DNA of 34,788 nucleotides from an uncultured Anaerolineaceae bacterium (GCA_927443345.1 CAKMKJ010000087.1:1-34788), one strand, 5' to 3'. Counted from the stretch's first letter, positions 1 through 8,347 are shown. A program made the numbers and translations. The notes: generated by a model from the letters alone, not told the origin.

Positions 1-894
1 GGATATATTCGCAGAAATGATCCCATCAATTATCCATTGTGTATTCTGGTCGTTAAGATCATGACTGACCAATTTTATTTTTCCAAGTTTTCCAGCTTGC
101 TTAAACACATCCACGATGATATTTAACGAATCCATTTCAGTGGTGTAAATCCCGACCAAATCGGGAGTTTGAGAAATTTCTAATAGAAGGTTGTTTTTCA
201 GAGATTGTTCATCCATGAGACTGCGATCAAAACATTGGATGATTTCAAGATTTTGAAATTTTTCAGATAGCGTGTGAAGAAAACCATTCTTTCGTAAAAC
301 GAGATTATCCTGGATAAATATCCCTATAACGATAACCTTTCCTTTGCCTCCAGTCAGTTCTCCTATGGCTTGGGCTGCCATTTGTCCTTCCTGGAAAGAA
401 TCTGTACCCACATAAAACAATCGCTCACACGGTTCGTCTGTGATCCAATTATATGAGCGGAAGATTTCACGTACGCTGGTAACAATATTGTTTAGAGATT
501 CTGCCAATGCGCCCTGATCTTTGCCAATTTCTCCAAAATGTCTTGTTGAGGAGGTAATCCGGCGGGTTAAATCACCTTGCGTTAACGAGGTTAATGCGCC
601 TGAGAGCGTCGGCAGTTCATTGGTTGAAAGTGAAATCCCTGCTTTTGTGAGTTCTTCTGAGATGTCATTATTCAATGAATTAGCGTTGGCTAACACTACA
701 AAAACAAAACTACCAATTATTCCCACCGCAATCATTGACCTACCCAACCATACCGTCGCAAGAAAAGATTGTGGCAACGCCAGCAAAACTAATCCAGCTA
801 CACCTAATCCAAGAAGGATTATTCCAAGCACAATTGTTAACCAAAGTTTTCGTTTTTGATTCATTTTTTCACCAATTCTCGCCAAAAAAGACAT
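1..894 (-). CDS. Membrane sensor with PBP-like ligand domain, 3' part outside the window
   Basis: An open frame of 298 codons runs from an ATG at 894 off the left edge. A GGAGG ribosome site lies 8 nt upstream (903-907). Residues 17-41 and about 50-70 are two close membrane helices joined by a short loop, so no sizeable extracellular domain is present between them. Residues about 71-145 look like a HAMP or helical linker, with LTQGDLTRRI followed by a GEIGKDQGALAESLN segment. From about 152 the protein resembles the second half of a sugar-binding type 1 periplasmic binding domain: FYVGTDSFQEG, GGKGKVIVIG, PDLVGIYTTE, KLVSHDLND and WIIDGIISANI. The N-terminal part of that fold is not seen. The C-terminal output domain lies outside the window; a methyl-accepting, histidine kinase or other signalling domain is possible. 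The architecture is seen directly; the sensor role is inferred. Confidence 0.72.
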   Translation of the reverse strand, partial: MSFLARIGEKMNQKRKLWLTIVLGIILLGLGVAGLVLLALPQSFLATVWLGRSMIAVGIIGSFVFVVLANANSLNNDISEELTKAGISLSTNELPTLSGALTSLTQGDLTRRITSSTRHFGEIGKDQGALAESLNNIVTSVREIFRSYNWITDEPCERLFYVGTDSFQEGQMAAQAIGELTGGKGKVIVIGIFIQDNLVLRKNGFLHTLSEKFQNLEIIQCFDRSLMDEQSLKNNLLLEISQTPDLVGIYTTEMDSLNIIVDVFKQAGKLGKIKLVSHDLNDQNTQWIIDGIISANIS

Positions 895-1212
895 TCTCGC
901 TACCTCCAAAATGATGATGAAATACATAAAGCATAAGAAAAATATGCAGATAAAACGCAATACCTCGGGTCATGAACCTAGCCAATAATTTATCCAAACC
1001 CCTGCTAAAAGGTTTTTGGATTCTATTCTTGTAGCTTACCAGTAAGGAGAAATCCGGTTTTGCCCACCTAACAACGGATATGATGTGTTTATAAGAATGA
1101 AGACATATTCATTTTATTAAAAAAATTTAATGTTAGCCATAAAAGATACATGAAAACCTTTTTGCCAAATTTTGAGATCAAAAATTTTATATTTATTAGA
1201 AATTTATGTTCT

Positions 1213-1290
1213 TGCTGTTGGAATGAATCGTAACTTTTTTTGATGGTTTATAATAACAACTTGTTATTATATCTGAATAAAAGAAAGCAA
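1213..1290 (+). repeat. Upstream repeat, copy A (partner at 3001-3079)
   Basis: This block shares about 85% of its bases, by eye and with two one-base gaps, with 3001-3079. Shared parts include TTTTTTGATGGTTTATAATA and CTGAATAAAAGAAA. It lies about 110 bp before the GT87 start, whereas copy B abuts the desulfurase start codon. It contains a TATAAT hexamer at 1249-1254, but no good -35 box at normal spacing. The pair brackets the AT-rich GT87 gene. Confidence 0.75.
1250..1270. promoter_or_regulatory. Perfect 21-bp palindrome overlapping a TATAAT box
   Basis: Arms ATAATAACAA and TTGTTATTAT flank a single central C. The left arm overlaps the TATAAT at 1249-1254, where a repressor would block RNA polymerase. 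The matching place in copy B (about 3038-3058) keeps the sequence but has lost the exact symmetry. It is a candidate operator; no cognate regulator is evident nearby. Confidence 0.4.
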
Positions 1291-1401
1291 TACTTCAAAT
1301 TTAAGGAATAATCAAAGAAGTACAAATGTGATTTCAATTGATAGAATCTTTTTTTGCGTTCAAGAATCGACCCAATTTTCAACTTTTTTGAAGGAACATA
1401 A

Positions 1402-2730
1402 ATGAATAAATCAGTGAATAGATTACAATCCCTAAAAATATTTTTTCTTGTTTTCTTTGCATTTCTATCACTCCTTTCGTTATTTAGGATTATTTCAAAT
1501 ACAATTAGCAGTCTTGGGGCAACAGATTTTCACAGTTATTGGTATTCTGGTTTATTTGTAAGAGAAGGGAAAGATCCCTTCGAAGCATATTTCAAGAATA
1601 TTGAATTGAATGTTCCCATTAAATTCCTTGATGGAAAGCATGTGTCAACTCCTCCAGTTGCTCAAGCCGGACTTGCCATTACCCCTGCGAATACGGCCCC
1701 CATTATTTTAATCATGACGCTTTTTTCCTACTTCTCCTGGCCGGTTGCAAAAATCTTATGGATGGTCTGTAACTTATTACTAATAAGTGTGATTCCCATT
1801 CTTTCCTATCAGCTATATCATGCAGATAGAGTTGTTAGGAACAACAAATGGCTACTCTTTTTTTGTTTATCGTTTTGGGCTTTATTAGCAACAAGAAATG
1901 CAGCAGGAAATGGGCAAACTTCTTTAATTGTTCTTTTTCTCATGATCCTCTCAGTTTTGTTAGCAAAAAAGAATTGGATTATTTCTGGTGTTGTATTAGG
2001 CATAGCATTATCAAAATACTCAATGGTCATTTCCATTATTTTGTACTTGATGTACAAAAAAGAATTCCGAATAATAATCATAGCTCTCCTCACTCAAGCT
2101 ATTGGTCTGTTAATGTTAAGTTTTTTTACTTCATCCTCGCCTTTACAAATAATTGATGGGTATTATCAAATAATGATCAGTCATTCTGGTATGCATGGAG
2201 TGAATTTAACTGCCCTTTTCCCAAACAATCGGATATTGGCATTAGCTATTCCAATCGTATTCACAATCATTATTTTTGGTTTGACAGGATTAACCTCATA
2301 TTTTTCTAGAGGAAAATTTACACACTCTGAAACGAACATGATAGATTTTCACATCTTAAATATATTAATTTTATGGTCTTTATTAGTCGTTTATCATAGA
2401 GAATATGATGTTGTTGTCTATATTCTCTTCGTCGAATTTATAGTTTTGGGTGTAATAAGAAATCGATGGCTATTAACAAAAAACCAAAACTATGGGTTAT
2501 TGATAATCGTCGCCTTATTCACAATTTGGTTGTGTAGGCCTGGAACAATTTCCCTATCTTTCTTACCACCTCAAATTGCAAATATGTGGTTGGATTTATC
2601 AAGCAAATTCGTAATATTAATTCTACTAATAAGTTTGGCAATATTATTAACATTAATCGTCCACTTCCGCTCTAAAGCAATAGTGTCTATCGAATCAAAA
2701 GAAACAAAGAACATAAACAAAAATAAGTAG
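1402..2730 (+). CDS. GT87-family (DUF2029) integral membrane glycosyltransferase
   Basis: The protein has 442 residues and about ten or more hydrophobic helices, the usual size and form of polyprenyl-phosphate-sugar-dependent mannosyltransferase-like GT-C enzymes. Family features are the early DFHSYWYSGLFVREGKDPF segment, with the acidic residue after helix 1 that is normally catalytic, and the NGQTSLIVLFLMILSVLLAK helix region followed by a GVVLGIALSKYS stretch. It would transfer a sugar from a lipid-phosphate donor on the outer face of the membrane; donor and acceptor cannot be told. The start has GAAGGA 7 nt upstream. It stands alone, is clearly more AT-rich than the genes to its right, and sits between two copies of an ~80-bp repeat, so it may be a later insertion. 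The family call is firm at domain level only. Confidence 0.72.
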   Translation: MNKSVNRLQSLKIFFLVFFAFLSLLSLFRIISNTISSLGATDFHSYWYSGLFVREGKDPFEAYFKNIELNVPIKFLDGKHVSTPPVAQAGLAITPANTAPIILIMTLFSYFSWPVAKILWMVCNLLLISVIPILSYQLYHADRVVRNNKWLLFFCLSFWALLATRNAAGNGQTSLIVLFLMILSVLLAKKNWIISGVVLGIALSKYSMVISIILYLMYKKEFRIIIIALLTQAIGLLMLSFFTSSSPLQIIDGYYQIMISHSGMHGVNLTALFPNNRILALAIPIVFTIIIFGLTGLTSYFSRGKFTHSETNMIDFHILNILILWSLLVVYHREYDVVVYILFVEFIVLGVIRNRWLLTKNQNYGLLIIVALFTIWLCRPGTISLSFLPPQIANMWLDLSSKFVILILLISLAILLTLIVHFRSKAIVSIESKETKNINKNK

Positions 2731-3000
2731 TTTTTCGGTACCTAGTAAAACTGTCTCACTCAAAGTAGTTTTTTGGGCATGATAATCTTTCGCGGTAAGA
2801 GAATTAAATAACTACCCCAGACCAATCTAAACCCCTAATTCATCCTGATACAAAAATAAATGAGCTTCATTAAGTTGACCGAGTAACGCTTGATTGTTGA
2901 TTCTGAGAATCCTGGATTAGCAGCCTATAACCCGCCCTAGAATAGGAAACAACATCGCATTTAACACTTACTCTCATGCTAAGGGGTTAATAAACGAAGT
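2731..3000. other. Intergenic spacer, no gene seen
   Basis: The stretch between the GT87 gene and repeat copy B shows no plausible reading frame, tRNA fold or clear terminator. GC content rises towards the right. Confidence 0.45.
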
Positions 3001-3079
3001 TACTGTTGGGAATGTATAGTAACTTTTTTGATGGTTTATAATAAAAACCTGTTACTATTTCTGAATAAAAGAAAACAAC
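3001..3079 (+). repeat. Upstream repeat, copy B, promoter and leader of the desulfurase gene
   Basis: This is the partner of 1213-1290 and ends exactly at the ATG of the cysteine desulfurase gene. It carries a TATAAT at 3037-3042, so transcription would start about 30 bp before the start codon. No strong Shine-Dalgarno sequence is present; the purine run AAAAGAAAACAAC is the only candidate. Confidence 0.7.
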
Positions 3080-4291
3080 ATGGCCACACACGATTATCGA
3101 ATCGATTTTCCAATTTTGAATCCTCAGAATAATGATAAGCCGATTATCTATCTGGATACTGCTTGTCAAAGTTTGCGTCCGCGTCAGGTAATTGAAGCAA
3201 TGAATCGCTACTATACTAAATTCCCTGCCTGCAGTGGTCGCAGCAATCATCAACTGGCTGCTACTGTCACCCGCCTGATGGATGAAGCCCGTCAACAGAT
3301 GGCGCGTTTTCTCGGCGCCTCACGCATGGAAGAAATTGTTTTCACTCGCAACACCACCGAAGCCATCAACCTGGTAGCCAATGCATACGATTTTCAAACA
3401 GGGGATACAGTACTGATTGGCGGCAAAGAACACAATTCCAACCTTATTCCCTGGCAAATGCTCGTCAAACGCCGCGGTATTCATTTGAAAATATTACCTC
3501 CTCTTTCAGATGGCAGTTTCGACCTTCCGGGTTTTGAACAAGCCATATCTGGTGGCGTTAAATTAGTGTCGTTTGGCTACACATCCAACCTGGATGGTGT
3601 GACCCTGCCTGTGGAACAGATCATTAAGTTAGCCCATAAACGAGGTGCGCTCGTGATGCTTGATGCTGCACAAGCCGCCCCGCAGCGAAAGGTTAACGTC
3701 CGTGCTTTGGATGTAGATTTCCTTGCTTTATCAGGACACAAAATCCTTGGTCCTTCAGGTACCGGTGTACTATATGGCAAATACAAACTTCTGGATGCAA
3801 TGAACCCGTTTATGGTTGGAGGCGATACTGTTGCCACCTCTACTTATGAGACCTGCGAATTTCTGCCTGTTCCTGAAAAATATGAAGCTGGATTGCAAGA
3901 TTACGCAGGAGTTATCGGTCTCGGAGAAGCAGCACGCTACCTCCAGGCAGTTGGCTTTGATGCGATTCAAAAACAAGAATTGTTGCTAAACAAGATCATG
4001 ACTGAAGGAACGATAGACATGCAGGGTCTTCATTTGATCGGCCCGGCAGACCCTGCCCTGCGCAGCGGTATCTTTACTTTTTATATAGATGGCATTGACT
4101 CTCATCGAATCGCCTTAATGCTTGATCAGATGGCCAATATCTGCGTTCGCTCCGGACAACACTGTGTGCATTCCTGGTTTAATGCCAATGGCATCAAGGG
4201 GTCTGTCAGGGCTTCTGCTTATTTCTATAATACTGAAGAAGAAGCAGAACTGTTCGTAGAAAACCTCATAAAGATTAGAAAGGTGCTCTAA
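3080..4291 (+). CDS. SufS-like class V aminotransferase / cysteine desulfurase
   Basis: A 403-residue PLP enzyme of fold type I. LDAAQA (D195) should bind the pyridine nitrogen of PLP. SGHKILGPSGTG carries the Schiff-base lysine K221. RSGQHC places the candidate catalytic cysteine at C362, matching the RxGHHC segment of group II (SufS/CsdA) desulfurases, and VRASAYFYNTEEE matches the conserved C-terminal region. Group II enzymes take sulfur from cysteine as a persulfide, usually passing it to SufE, SufU or another acceptor; none is next door. Only 4 nt separate it from the DsbA-like membrane protein, so the two are probably cotranscribed and translationally coupled. Whether the true substrate is cysteine or selenocysteine, and where the sulfur goes, cannot be decided from sequence. 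Confidence 0.82.
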   Translation: MATHDYRIDFPILNPQNNDKPIIYLDTACQSLRPRQVIEAMNRYYTKFPACSGRSNHQLAATVTRLMDEARQQMARFLGASRMEEIVFTRNTTEAINLVANAYDFQTGDTVLIGGKEHNSNLIPWQMLVKRRGIHLKILPPLSDGSFDLPGFEQAISGGVKLVSFGYTSNLDGVTLPVEQIIKLAHKRGALVMLDAAQAAPQRKVNVRALDVDFLALSGHKILGPSGTGVLYGKYKLLDAMNPFMVGGDTVATSTYETCEFLPVPEKYEAGLQDYAGVIGLGEAARYLQAVGFDAIQKQELLLNKIMTEGTIDMQGLHLIGPADPALRSGIFTFYIDGIDSHRIALMLDQMANICVRSGQHCVHSWFNANGIKGSVRASAYFYNTEEEAELFVENLIKIRKVL

Positions 4292-4295
4292 CCTT

Positions 4296-5246
4296 ATGTT
4301 TTGTATCGTCGCAGCCGTTGTTCTATCCATTTTGGGAATCTTCAGTGCCGCTAATCGCCGCCTGGCCAAAGAAGCACTTGATTGTGTTTTCCGCCGCATC
4401 ACTTTTCGCCCCTGCAACACCGGGTTCGATGAAAAAATGAAAGCCAAAATTCTTGGCAAGATGATCAATCGTTCTGAAGGCACTGCGCGATTTTTAAACA
4501 AAAACTTCGAAGTTCTGGCCTGGATCTTTTTTGTTTTAATGCTTGTGTCAAGTGTGTTTCTGGTGCGCAGCTTATATTTGTTCTACACCACCGGCTCTTG
4601 CAACGGTGCCAATGATGCCGGCTTCTGTGTTTTTGACCCAACTGGAGAACATAATGAAACCTCAAGTACGGCTGAAGGTGCTTGCCCGGTGCCTGCAAAT
4701 ATTACCGATGAAGGTGGAGGTTTGACGCTTAATGGTGTAGATCTTAACCTGTGGCCGGTAAAAAACACAGAATCAGAGGATCAGTTTATTTTTATCGGCT
4801 GTTATTCTTGTGATTACACTCGCAAGGTTTATCCGGATATTCGTAGACTGGTGGATGAGTTCCAACCTGAGTTCTTCTTTGGTGAATATCCAACCAAACT
4901 CAAAACCGATTATCTTTCGCGCATTGGCTACTGCGTCTACAATCAAGATCAAGAAAAATATTGGCATATGAACGATGCTTTCTTTGCCCAAGATATCGCT
5001 TTCCTTGAAGATGTTAGCGCCACTCATGCAATCTTAACTAACCTTGGTCTGGATGCAGACGATATTGAAGCTTGCGCCGCTGAACCTGAGACCGAAGAAG
5101 AGGTTCAGAACCTTTTCGAAGAGATTCGAAATACCAACTTCTACGGCACCCCCACTATCTTCATCAATGGTGAACCGTTGGTTGGACCGAAACCCTTTAG
5201 AGTTTATGCCATACAGTTGGAGGGATTGTTCTACTGGTTGAAATAA
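4296..5246 (+). CDS. Membrane-anchored DsbA-like thioredoxin-fold protein
   Basis: The protein has 316 residues. A hydrophobic N-terminus (about 1-18) is followed by a basic, cysteine-containing segment (EALDCVFRRITFRPC) and a second helix at about 73-97. The remainder is probably extracytoplasmic. IFIGCYSCDYTRKVYP holds a CxxC pair (C169, C172) after a beta strand, and NFYGTPTIFINGEP holds the cis-proline loop (P286), both typical of DsbA/thioredoxin oxidoreductases. Additional cysteines (C102, C111, C130, C213, C260) may form structural disulfides. The likely role is thiol-disulfide exchange outside the membrane. AGAAAGGTG about 10 nt before the start serves as the ribosome site, inside the end of the desulfurase gene. 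The conserved N-terminal membrane domain suggests a specific partner, perhaps linked to sulfur handling by the upstream enzyme. Confidence 0.75.
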   Translation: MFCIVAAVVLSILGIFSAANRRLAKEALDCVFRRITFRPCNTGFDEKMKAKILGKMINRSEGTARFLNKNFEVLAWIFFVLMLVSSVFLVRSLYLFYTTGSCNGANDAGFCVFDPTGEHNETSSTAEGACPVPANITDEGGGLTLNGVDLNLWPVKNTESEDQFIFIGCYSCDYTRKVYPDIRRLVDEFQPEFFFGEYPTKLKTDYLSRIGYCVYNQDQEKYWHMNDAFFAQDIAFLEDVSATHAILTNLGLDADDIEACAAEPETEEEVQNLFEEIRNTNFYGTPTIFINGEPLVGPKPFRVYAIQLEGLFYWLK

Positions 5247-5280
5247 TTATCATCCTTGAATATGACTCGGGAGAGACCTA

Positions 5281-5910
5281 ATGATTCGGAACATCATCTG
5301 GGATGTTGATGGAACACTGTTCGACACTTACCCCTCGTTTTCTACATCCTTTCAATTAGCATTGAAAGACCTTGGATGTGATGTACCTCTGGATTGGATT
5401 AAACAGCAGGCTCGCATTTCTATTGATTTCTGTGTCAAAGCTCTCGCTGACCGCTGTCAACTTGATGAAGACTTAATCGGTGAAAAATTCGACTTCTATT
5501 ACAGCAGCAGTACCGCGCTGGACCAACCCCCTTTTGAAGGCGTAATTAAAATCTGCATATTCATCAAAGAAACCGGGGGAGAAAATCTGATTGTCACTCA
5601 TCGACGCGAAACAGGCTTGATAGAACTTTTAGACACGTTCAATATGAACCAATACTTTTCAGGTTGGACAACCGCAGATGATTCATACAAACGCAAGCCC
5701 GACCCGGAGGCATTTCTAGTCACGCTTGCCAAACACAAGCTCGCTCCGATTGAAACATTGACTGTTGGCGACCGTACTATCGACATCCTCGCCGGACAAG
5801 CTGCTGGCATAAAAACATGTCTTTTTGGCGATACGTTGCCAACCTGCCAGCCCGATCTCATTGTTCAGAATTATGCACAATTATTTGAGTGGTTAGAAAA
5901 ATCAAAATAG
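5281..5910 (+). CDS. HAD-superfamily hydrolase, subfamily IA (phosphoglycolate phosphatase-like)
   Basis: A 209-residue soluble protein with all HAD motifs. Motif I is WDVDGTLFDT, with nucleophile D9 and acid/base D11. Motif II is around LIVTHR. Motif III/IV is RKPDPEAF followed by VGDRTIDILAGQAAG. The helical cap between motifs I and II fits the C1 cap of phosphoglycolate phosphatase and beta-phosphoglucomutase relatives. It should remove phosphate from a small metabolite; the substrate is not predictable. GGGAGAG lies before the start. It is 34 nt downstream of the DsbA-like gene and may be the last gene of that transcript, which ends at the strong hairpin at 5942-5965. Confidence 0.8.
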   Translation: MIRNIIWDVDGTLFDTYPSFSTSFQLALKDLGCDVPLDWIKQQARISIDFCVKALADRCQLDEDLIGEKFDFYYSSSTALDQPPFEGVIKICIFIKETGGENLIVTHRRETGLIELLDTFNMNQYFSGWTTADDSYKRKPDPEAFLVTLAKHKLAPIETLTVGDRTIDILAGQAAGIKTCLFGDTLPTCQPDLIVQNYAQLFEWLEKSK

Positions 5911-5941
5911 ATTTATAAAACTTAACACAATTCACTATCAA

Positions 5942-5970
5942 AAACGTCCCCAAATGGGGACGTTTCATTT
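5942..5970. terminator. Bidirectional rho-independent terminator
   Basis: A perfect 10-bp stem (AAACGTCCCC / GGGGACGTTT, 5942-5951 and 5956-5965) with a 4-base loop. On the plus strand it is followed by TTTCATTTCATT; on the minus strand by TTTTTG. It lies between convergent genes and can end both transcripts. Confidence 0.85.
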
Positions 5971-5991
5971 CATTCTGAACAGTCTCGTTTA

Positions 5992-6336
5992 TTACCAGCC
6001 CTGTTTCTTGGCGAACTCGGTGATGTAGGGAATTTCAACATTCAAGCCTTTATTAGCTTTTACTGCATAAATAATGTTAATGATCCAGATTAACCAGGTG
6101 AATAAACCAATGATCGGAATAAATGACAGGATTGTTACGGCAACAATTTCAACCACACCCAGGATCAAAGCAGGAATGTAGTGATCCTTAACAAAGGGTC
6201 TGTTCTTTTTATCATCGATGAAAAGGGTGATAATTGGGAAGAGGGGGGTGAAAAGAAAACACAAAATAACCCACATTCGATCTTCACTGGTCACTTCAGG
6301 GGATGGTACCGGAGTAATATCTGGTGGTGTGGTCAT
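5992..6336 (-). CDS. DUF4870 family small membrane protein
   Basis: A 114-residue protein. A proline-rich polar N-terminus (1-20) is followed by three hydrophobic segments at about 23-40, 55-75 and 78-95. It ends in the segment IPYITEFAKKQGW, which matches the typical DUF4870 ending (P-x-I-x-x-x-A-x-K). Members resemble the Tic20-like membrane fold and have no settled function. GGAGAG lies upstream of the start. It is convergent with the HAD gene. The long gap to the LURP-one gene suggests separate transcription. Confidence 0.75.
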   Translation of the reverse strand: MTTPPDITPVPSPEVTSEDRMWVILCFLFTPLFPIITLFIDDKKNRPFVKDHYIPALILGVVEIVAVTILSFIPIIGLFTWLIWIINIIYAVKANKGLNVEIPYITEFAKKQGW

Positions 6337-6547
6337 AATCTCTCCTTGAACGAGTAATAAAGTATGAGTTTCTTCATTACAGTATACTAATTTTCTTGTG
6401 CTTAATCCACCTAATTATCAAAACCTAAAAAGGTTTGGGGGTTGTGAATTGAGTAACATAATAATCATAGTGGGAAGACCCTTTAACATCGTATTTGCAT
6501 ATTGACATTATCAATCAAGGATTCTTCTATAGTGATGAAGGTTTTTA

Positions 6548-7039
6548 TTAGTCGTGCACCATCATATCAATGGCGATGGCGACGGTGAGGATCAAGACAT
6601 CCTCCTGGTCGGGGTCAATTTCTATGCCATAAACATCAGTAAGTTTGAACCATTTTTTAGAAATTTCAGCCACACGGCGCAAGCCTTCTTTGATGGTGTA
6701 CTCATGATCCAGAATCTTGCCCTGCACGGTGAGGTCAGGACCGTTGCGAATCTTCACCGTCCAGCGGTCGCGAAAAGGTGCGATCAAGGCTTTCTGAATG
6801 AGGGCAATGCGCTTGCCTTGCATGTCTTCAATTTCCATGGTGTCTTTAATGCGCAACATGCGCTCCTGAATGCGGCATATGGGTTTGCCTTCTGCATCCT
6901 CCAAGATTAAGGTTTTACGAATACGCAGGGCCTTACCGTCTACTTTAAAGGCTTTTTGGCCTTCCTCATTTTCGATCCAATAATCGTCGCCGATTGAGAT
7001 TAATTGCTGATGAATCTTGTAACGCGTCGATTTACCCAT
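6548..7039 (-). CDS. LURP-one-related / YxjI-like protein
   Basis: A 163-residue soluble protein made of repeated short beta strands alternating with turns: YWIENEEGQKAFKVDGKAL, TLILEDAEGKPICRIQERML, TMEIEDMQGKRIALIQKAL and later WTVKIRNGPDL. This is the pattern of the tubby-like barrel in LURP-one-related (DUF567) proteins, including plant LOR and Bacillus YxjI. The central hydrophobic helix expected in the barrel is represented by VLILTVAIAIDMMVH at the C-terminus. The function is unknown in bacteria; a lipid or small-ligand binding role is often guessed. AGGAG is 6 nt before the start. It stands alone, divergent from the TspO-like gene. Confidence 0.8.
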   Translation of the reverse strand: MGKSTRYKIHQQLISIGDDYWIENEEGQKAFKVDGKALRIRKTLILEDAEGKPICRIQERMLRIKDTMEIEDMQGKRIALIQKALIAPFRDRWTVKIRNGPDLTVQGKILDHEYTIKEGLRRVAEISKKWFKLTDVYGIEIDPDQEDVLILTVAIAIDMMVHD

Positions 7040-7237
7040 TACAACTCCTGAGGATTTATGATCGTGACATGCAAGTGATTATAAATCATTGATTGTGGAA
7101 AAGATCTTTAATCCTTAGAATACTTGGTGGAATTGAGTGGGAAAAACCGTGCTAAACTTACATTGTATGGACAAGAGTTAAAAATACAGCCACAATTATT
7201 CAAAACTGGAATTTTGGTTATAAAAGGGAGTTTATAA

Positions 7238-7996
7238 ATGAATATTCGACAACTACTCAATATTTTGGGACTGCTCTTTGCCCTGTTGATGAATTTTCTA
7301 GCCAATGCCTTACCGTTAAATGGAATATCCACCGGAGAGATAAGTGACGCCATTCCGGCTCTTTTTACTCCGGCTGGATACGTTTTTGCCATCTGGGGCA
7401 TCATTTATCTGGGTCTGGTTATTTTTACCATCTACCAGGCTTTACCCTCTCAGAAGAACAATCCGCGCCTTGAAAAGATGGGGTATTGGTTTTTCATCTC
7501 CAACCTATTGAATGGCATCTGGATTTTATTCTGGCATTATGGGCTGGTGGCCCTTTCCGTGTTGGTGATGTTGGGCGTACTCTACAGCCTTTTGATGGTC
7601 TACACCAAAAGTAAAATTGGCCTCATTCGCCCGAACCACCTGGAAGCCTGGGCACTGGACATTCCCTTTGGTATCTATCTCGGTTGGATATCGGTGGCAA
7701 CCATTGCCAATATCTCCGCACTAGGAGTGGTTAGCGGCTGGAATGGCTTTGGCTTGTCCCCTGTTTTCTGGACGATCTCAGTCATCCTGGTCGGCGTCTT
7801 ACTGGCTTTTGCCATGATCTTGCGTCGCAAAGAAATAGCATATCCTTTGGTGCTGATCTGGGCCTTCGCTGGTATTTACGTCGTGCGACAGGACATCCCT
7901 GCCGTGGGATTGACTGCCGCTGTAGCTGCAGCAGCAATTTTCGTCTTTTTATTAGGCGTTCAACTAATTCAAATATTTAAAAATAAATCCAAATAA
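7238..7996 (+). CDS. TspO/MBR-like tryptophan-rich membrane protein
   Basis: The protein has 252 residues and about seven hydrophobic helices, so it is longer than classical five-helix TspO proteins (about 155-170). The first helices match the TspO signature region: LFTPAGYVFAIWGIIYLGL, followed by FFISNLLNGIWILFWHYG. It has several tryptophans within membrane helices. The longer form, with extra C-terminal helices, is common as a TspO/MBR family relative. Classical members bind tetrapyrroles or steroids, but the ligand here is unknown. GGGAG lies 8 nt before the start. A terminator follows at 8011-8043. It has no operon partners. Confidence 0.75.
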   Translation: MNIRQLLNILGLLFALLMNFLANALPLNGISTGEISDAIPALFTPAGYVFAIWGIIYLGLVIFTIYQALPSQKNNPRLEKMGYWFFISNLLNGIWILFWHYGLVALSVLVMLGVLYSLLMVYTKSKIGLIRPNHLEAWALDIPFGIYLGWISVATIANISALGVVSGWNGFGLSPVFWTISVILVGVLLAFAMILRRKEIAYPLVLIWAFAGIYVVRQDIPAVGLTAAVAAAAIFVFLLGVQLIQIFKNKSK

Positions 7997-8010
7997 TTGT
8001 TTTTCTAACA

Positions 8011-8050
8011 ATGGGGCTGCCGTTACTTTTGGAACAGCCCCATATTTAAA
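8011..8050 (+). terminator. Terminator after the TspO-like gene
   Basis: The inverted repeat ATGGGGCTG / CAGCCCCAT (8011-8019 and 8035-8043) is perfect over 9 bp with a 15-base loop. The following tract is only moderately T-rich (ATTTAAATA), so it may be a weak terminator or a processing hairpin. Confidence 0.6.
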
Positions 8051-8307
8051 TACAGGGTTTTACGTGCGGACCGGTAAATATCGAGTTTTTTGGTTATCAT
8101 ATTGGGTGCTGAAAAGGGAGCAACGAATTAGACTGCTTGATTTTAAATCAAACAAGTTCAATATCTAGATGAACCATACAATAAATCAGCTTAATCACCC
8201 GCCCTGATGGGCCGTGACATTCGGCTGGTTCAAAAATCGGTCAGAATAAGTATTCACTTAGAATTTTTGCAAGAAAAACGAATTTCCAACTTTTTTGCAT
8301 AATTAAT

Positions 8308-8347
8308 AGTGTGACTTCCTGACCTACTCAGGTGGTCACACTTTTTT
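8308..8347 (+). terminator. Strong hairpin plus T-tract without an upstream gene
   Basis: AGTGTGAC at 8308-8315 pairs with GTCACACT at 8335-8342. An inner CCTGA/TCAGG stem lies within, and TTTTTT follows to 8347. It is a textbook rho-independent terminator, yet the nearest plus-strand gene ends 310 bp earlier and already has its own hairpin. A CATAAT hexamer lies a few bases before the stem. It may end an unannotated small transcript. Confidence 0.7.

Larger units (their letters stand above)
895..1401. other. AT-rich intergenic region, promoters of the two divergent flanking genes
   Basis: About 500 bp without a credible gene lies between the left-edge sensor (-) and the GT87 gene (+). It is strongly AT-rich. 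The only structure I can support is near 1213-1290, where a TATAAT hexamer overlaps a perfect palindrome and the block is repeated before the cysteine desulfurase gene. These are listed separately. Confidence 0.5.

Noticed and set aside
521-859. 112-residue plus-strand reading frame
   Set aside because: It is antisense to the left-edge sensor gene, whose minus-strand frame is open for 298 codons with recognisable domains and a ribosome site.
8130-8200. tRNA-like arm with TTGAT/ATCAA around TTTAA and a following GTTCAA
   Set aside because: No acceptor stem, D arm or CCA-compatible end can be paired around it.
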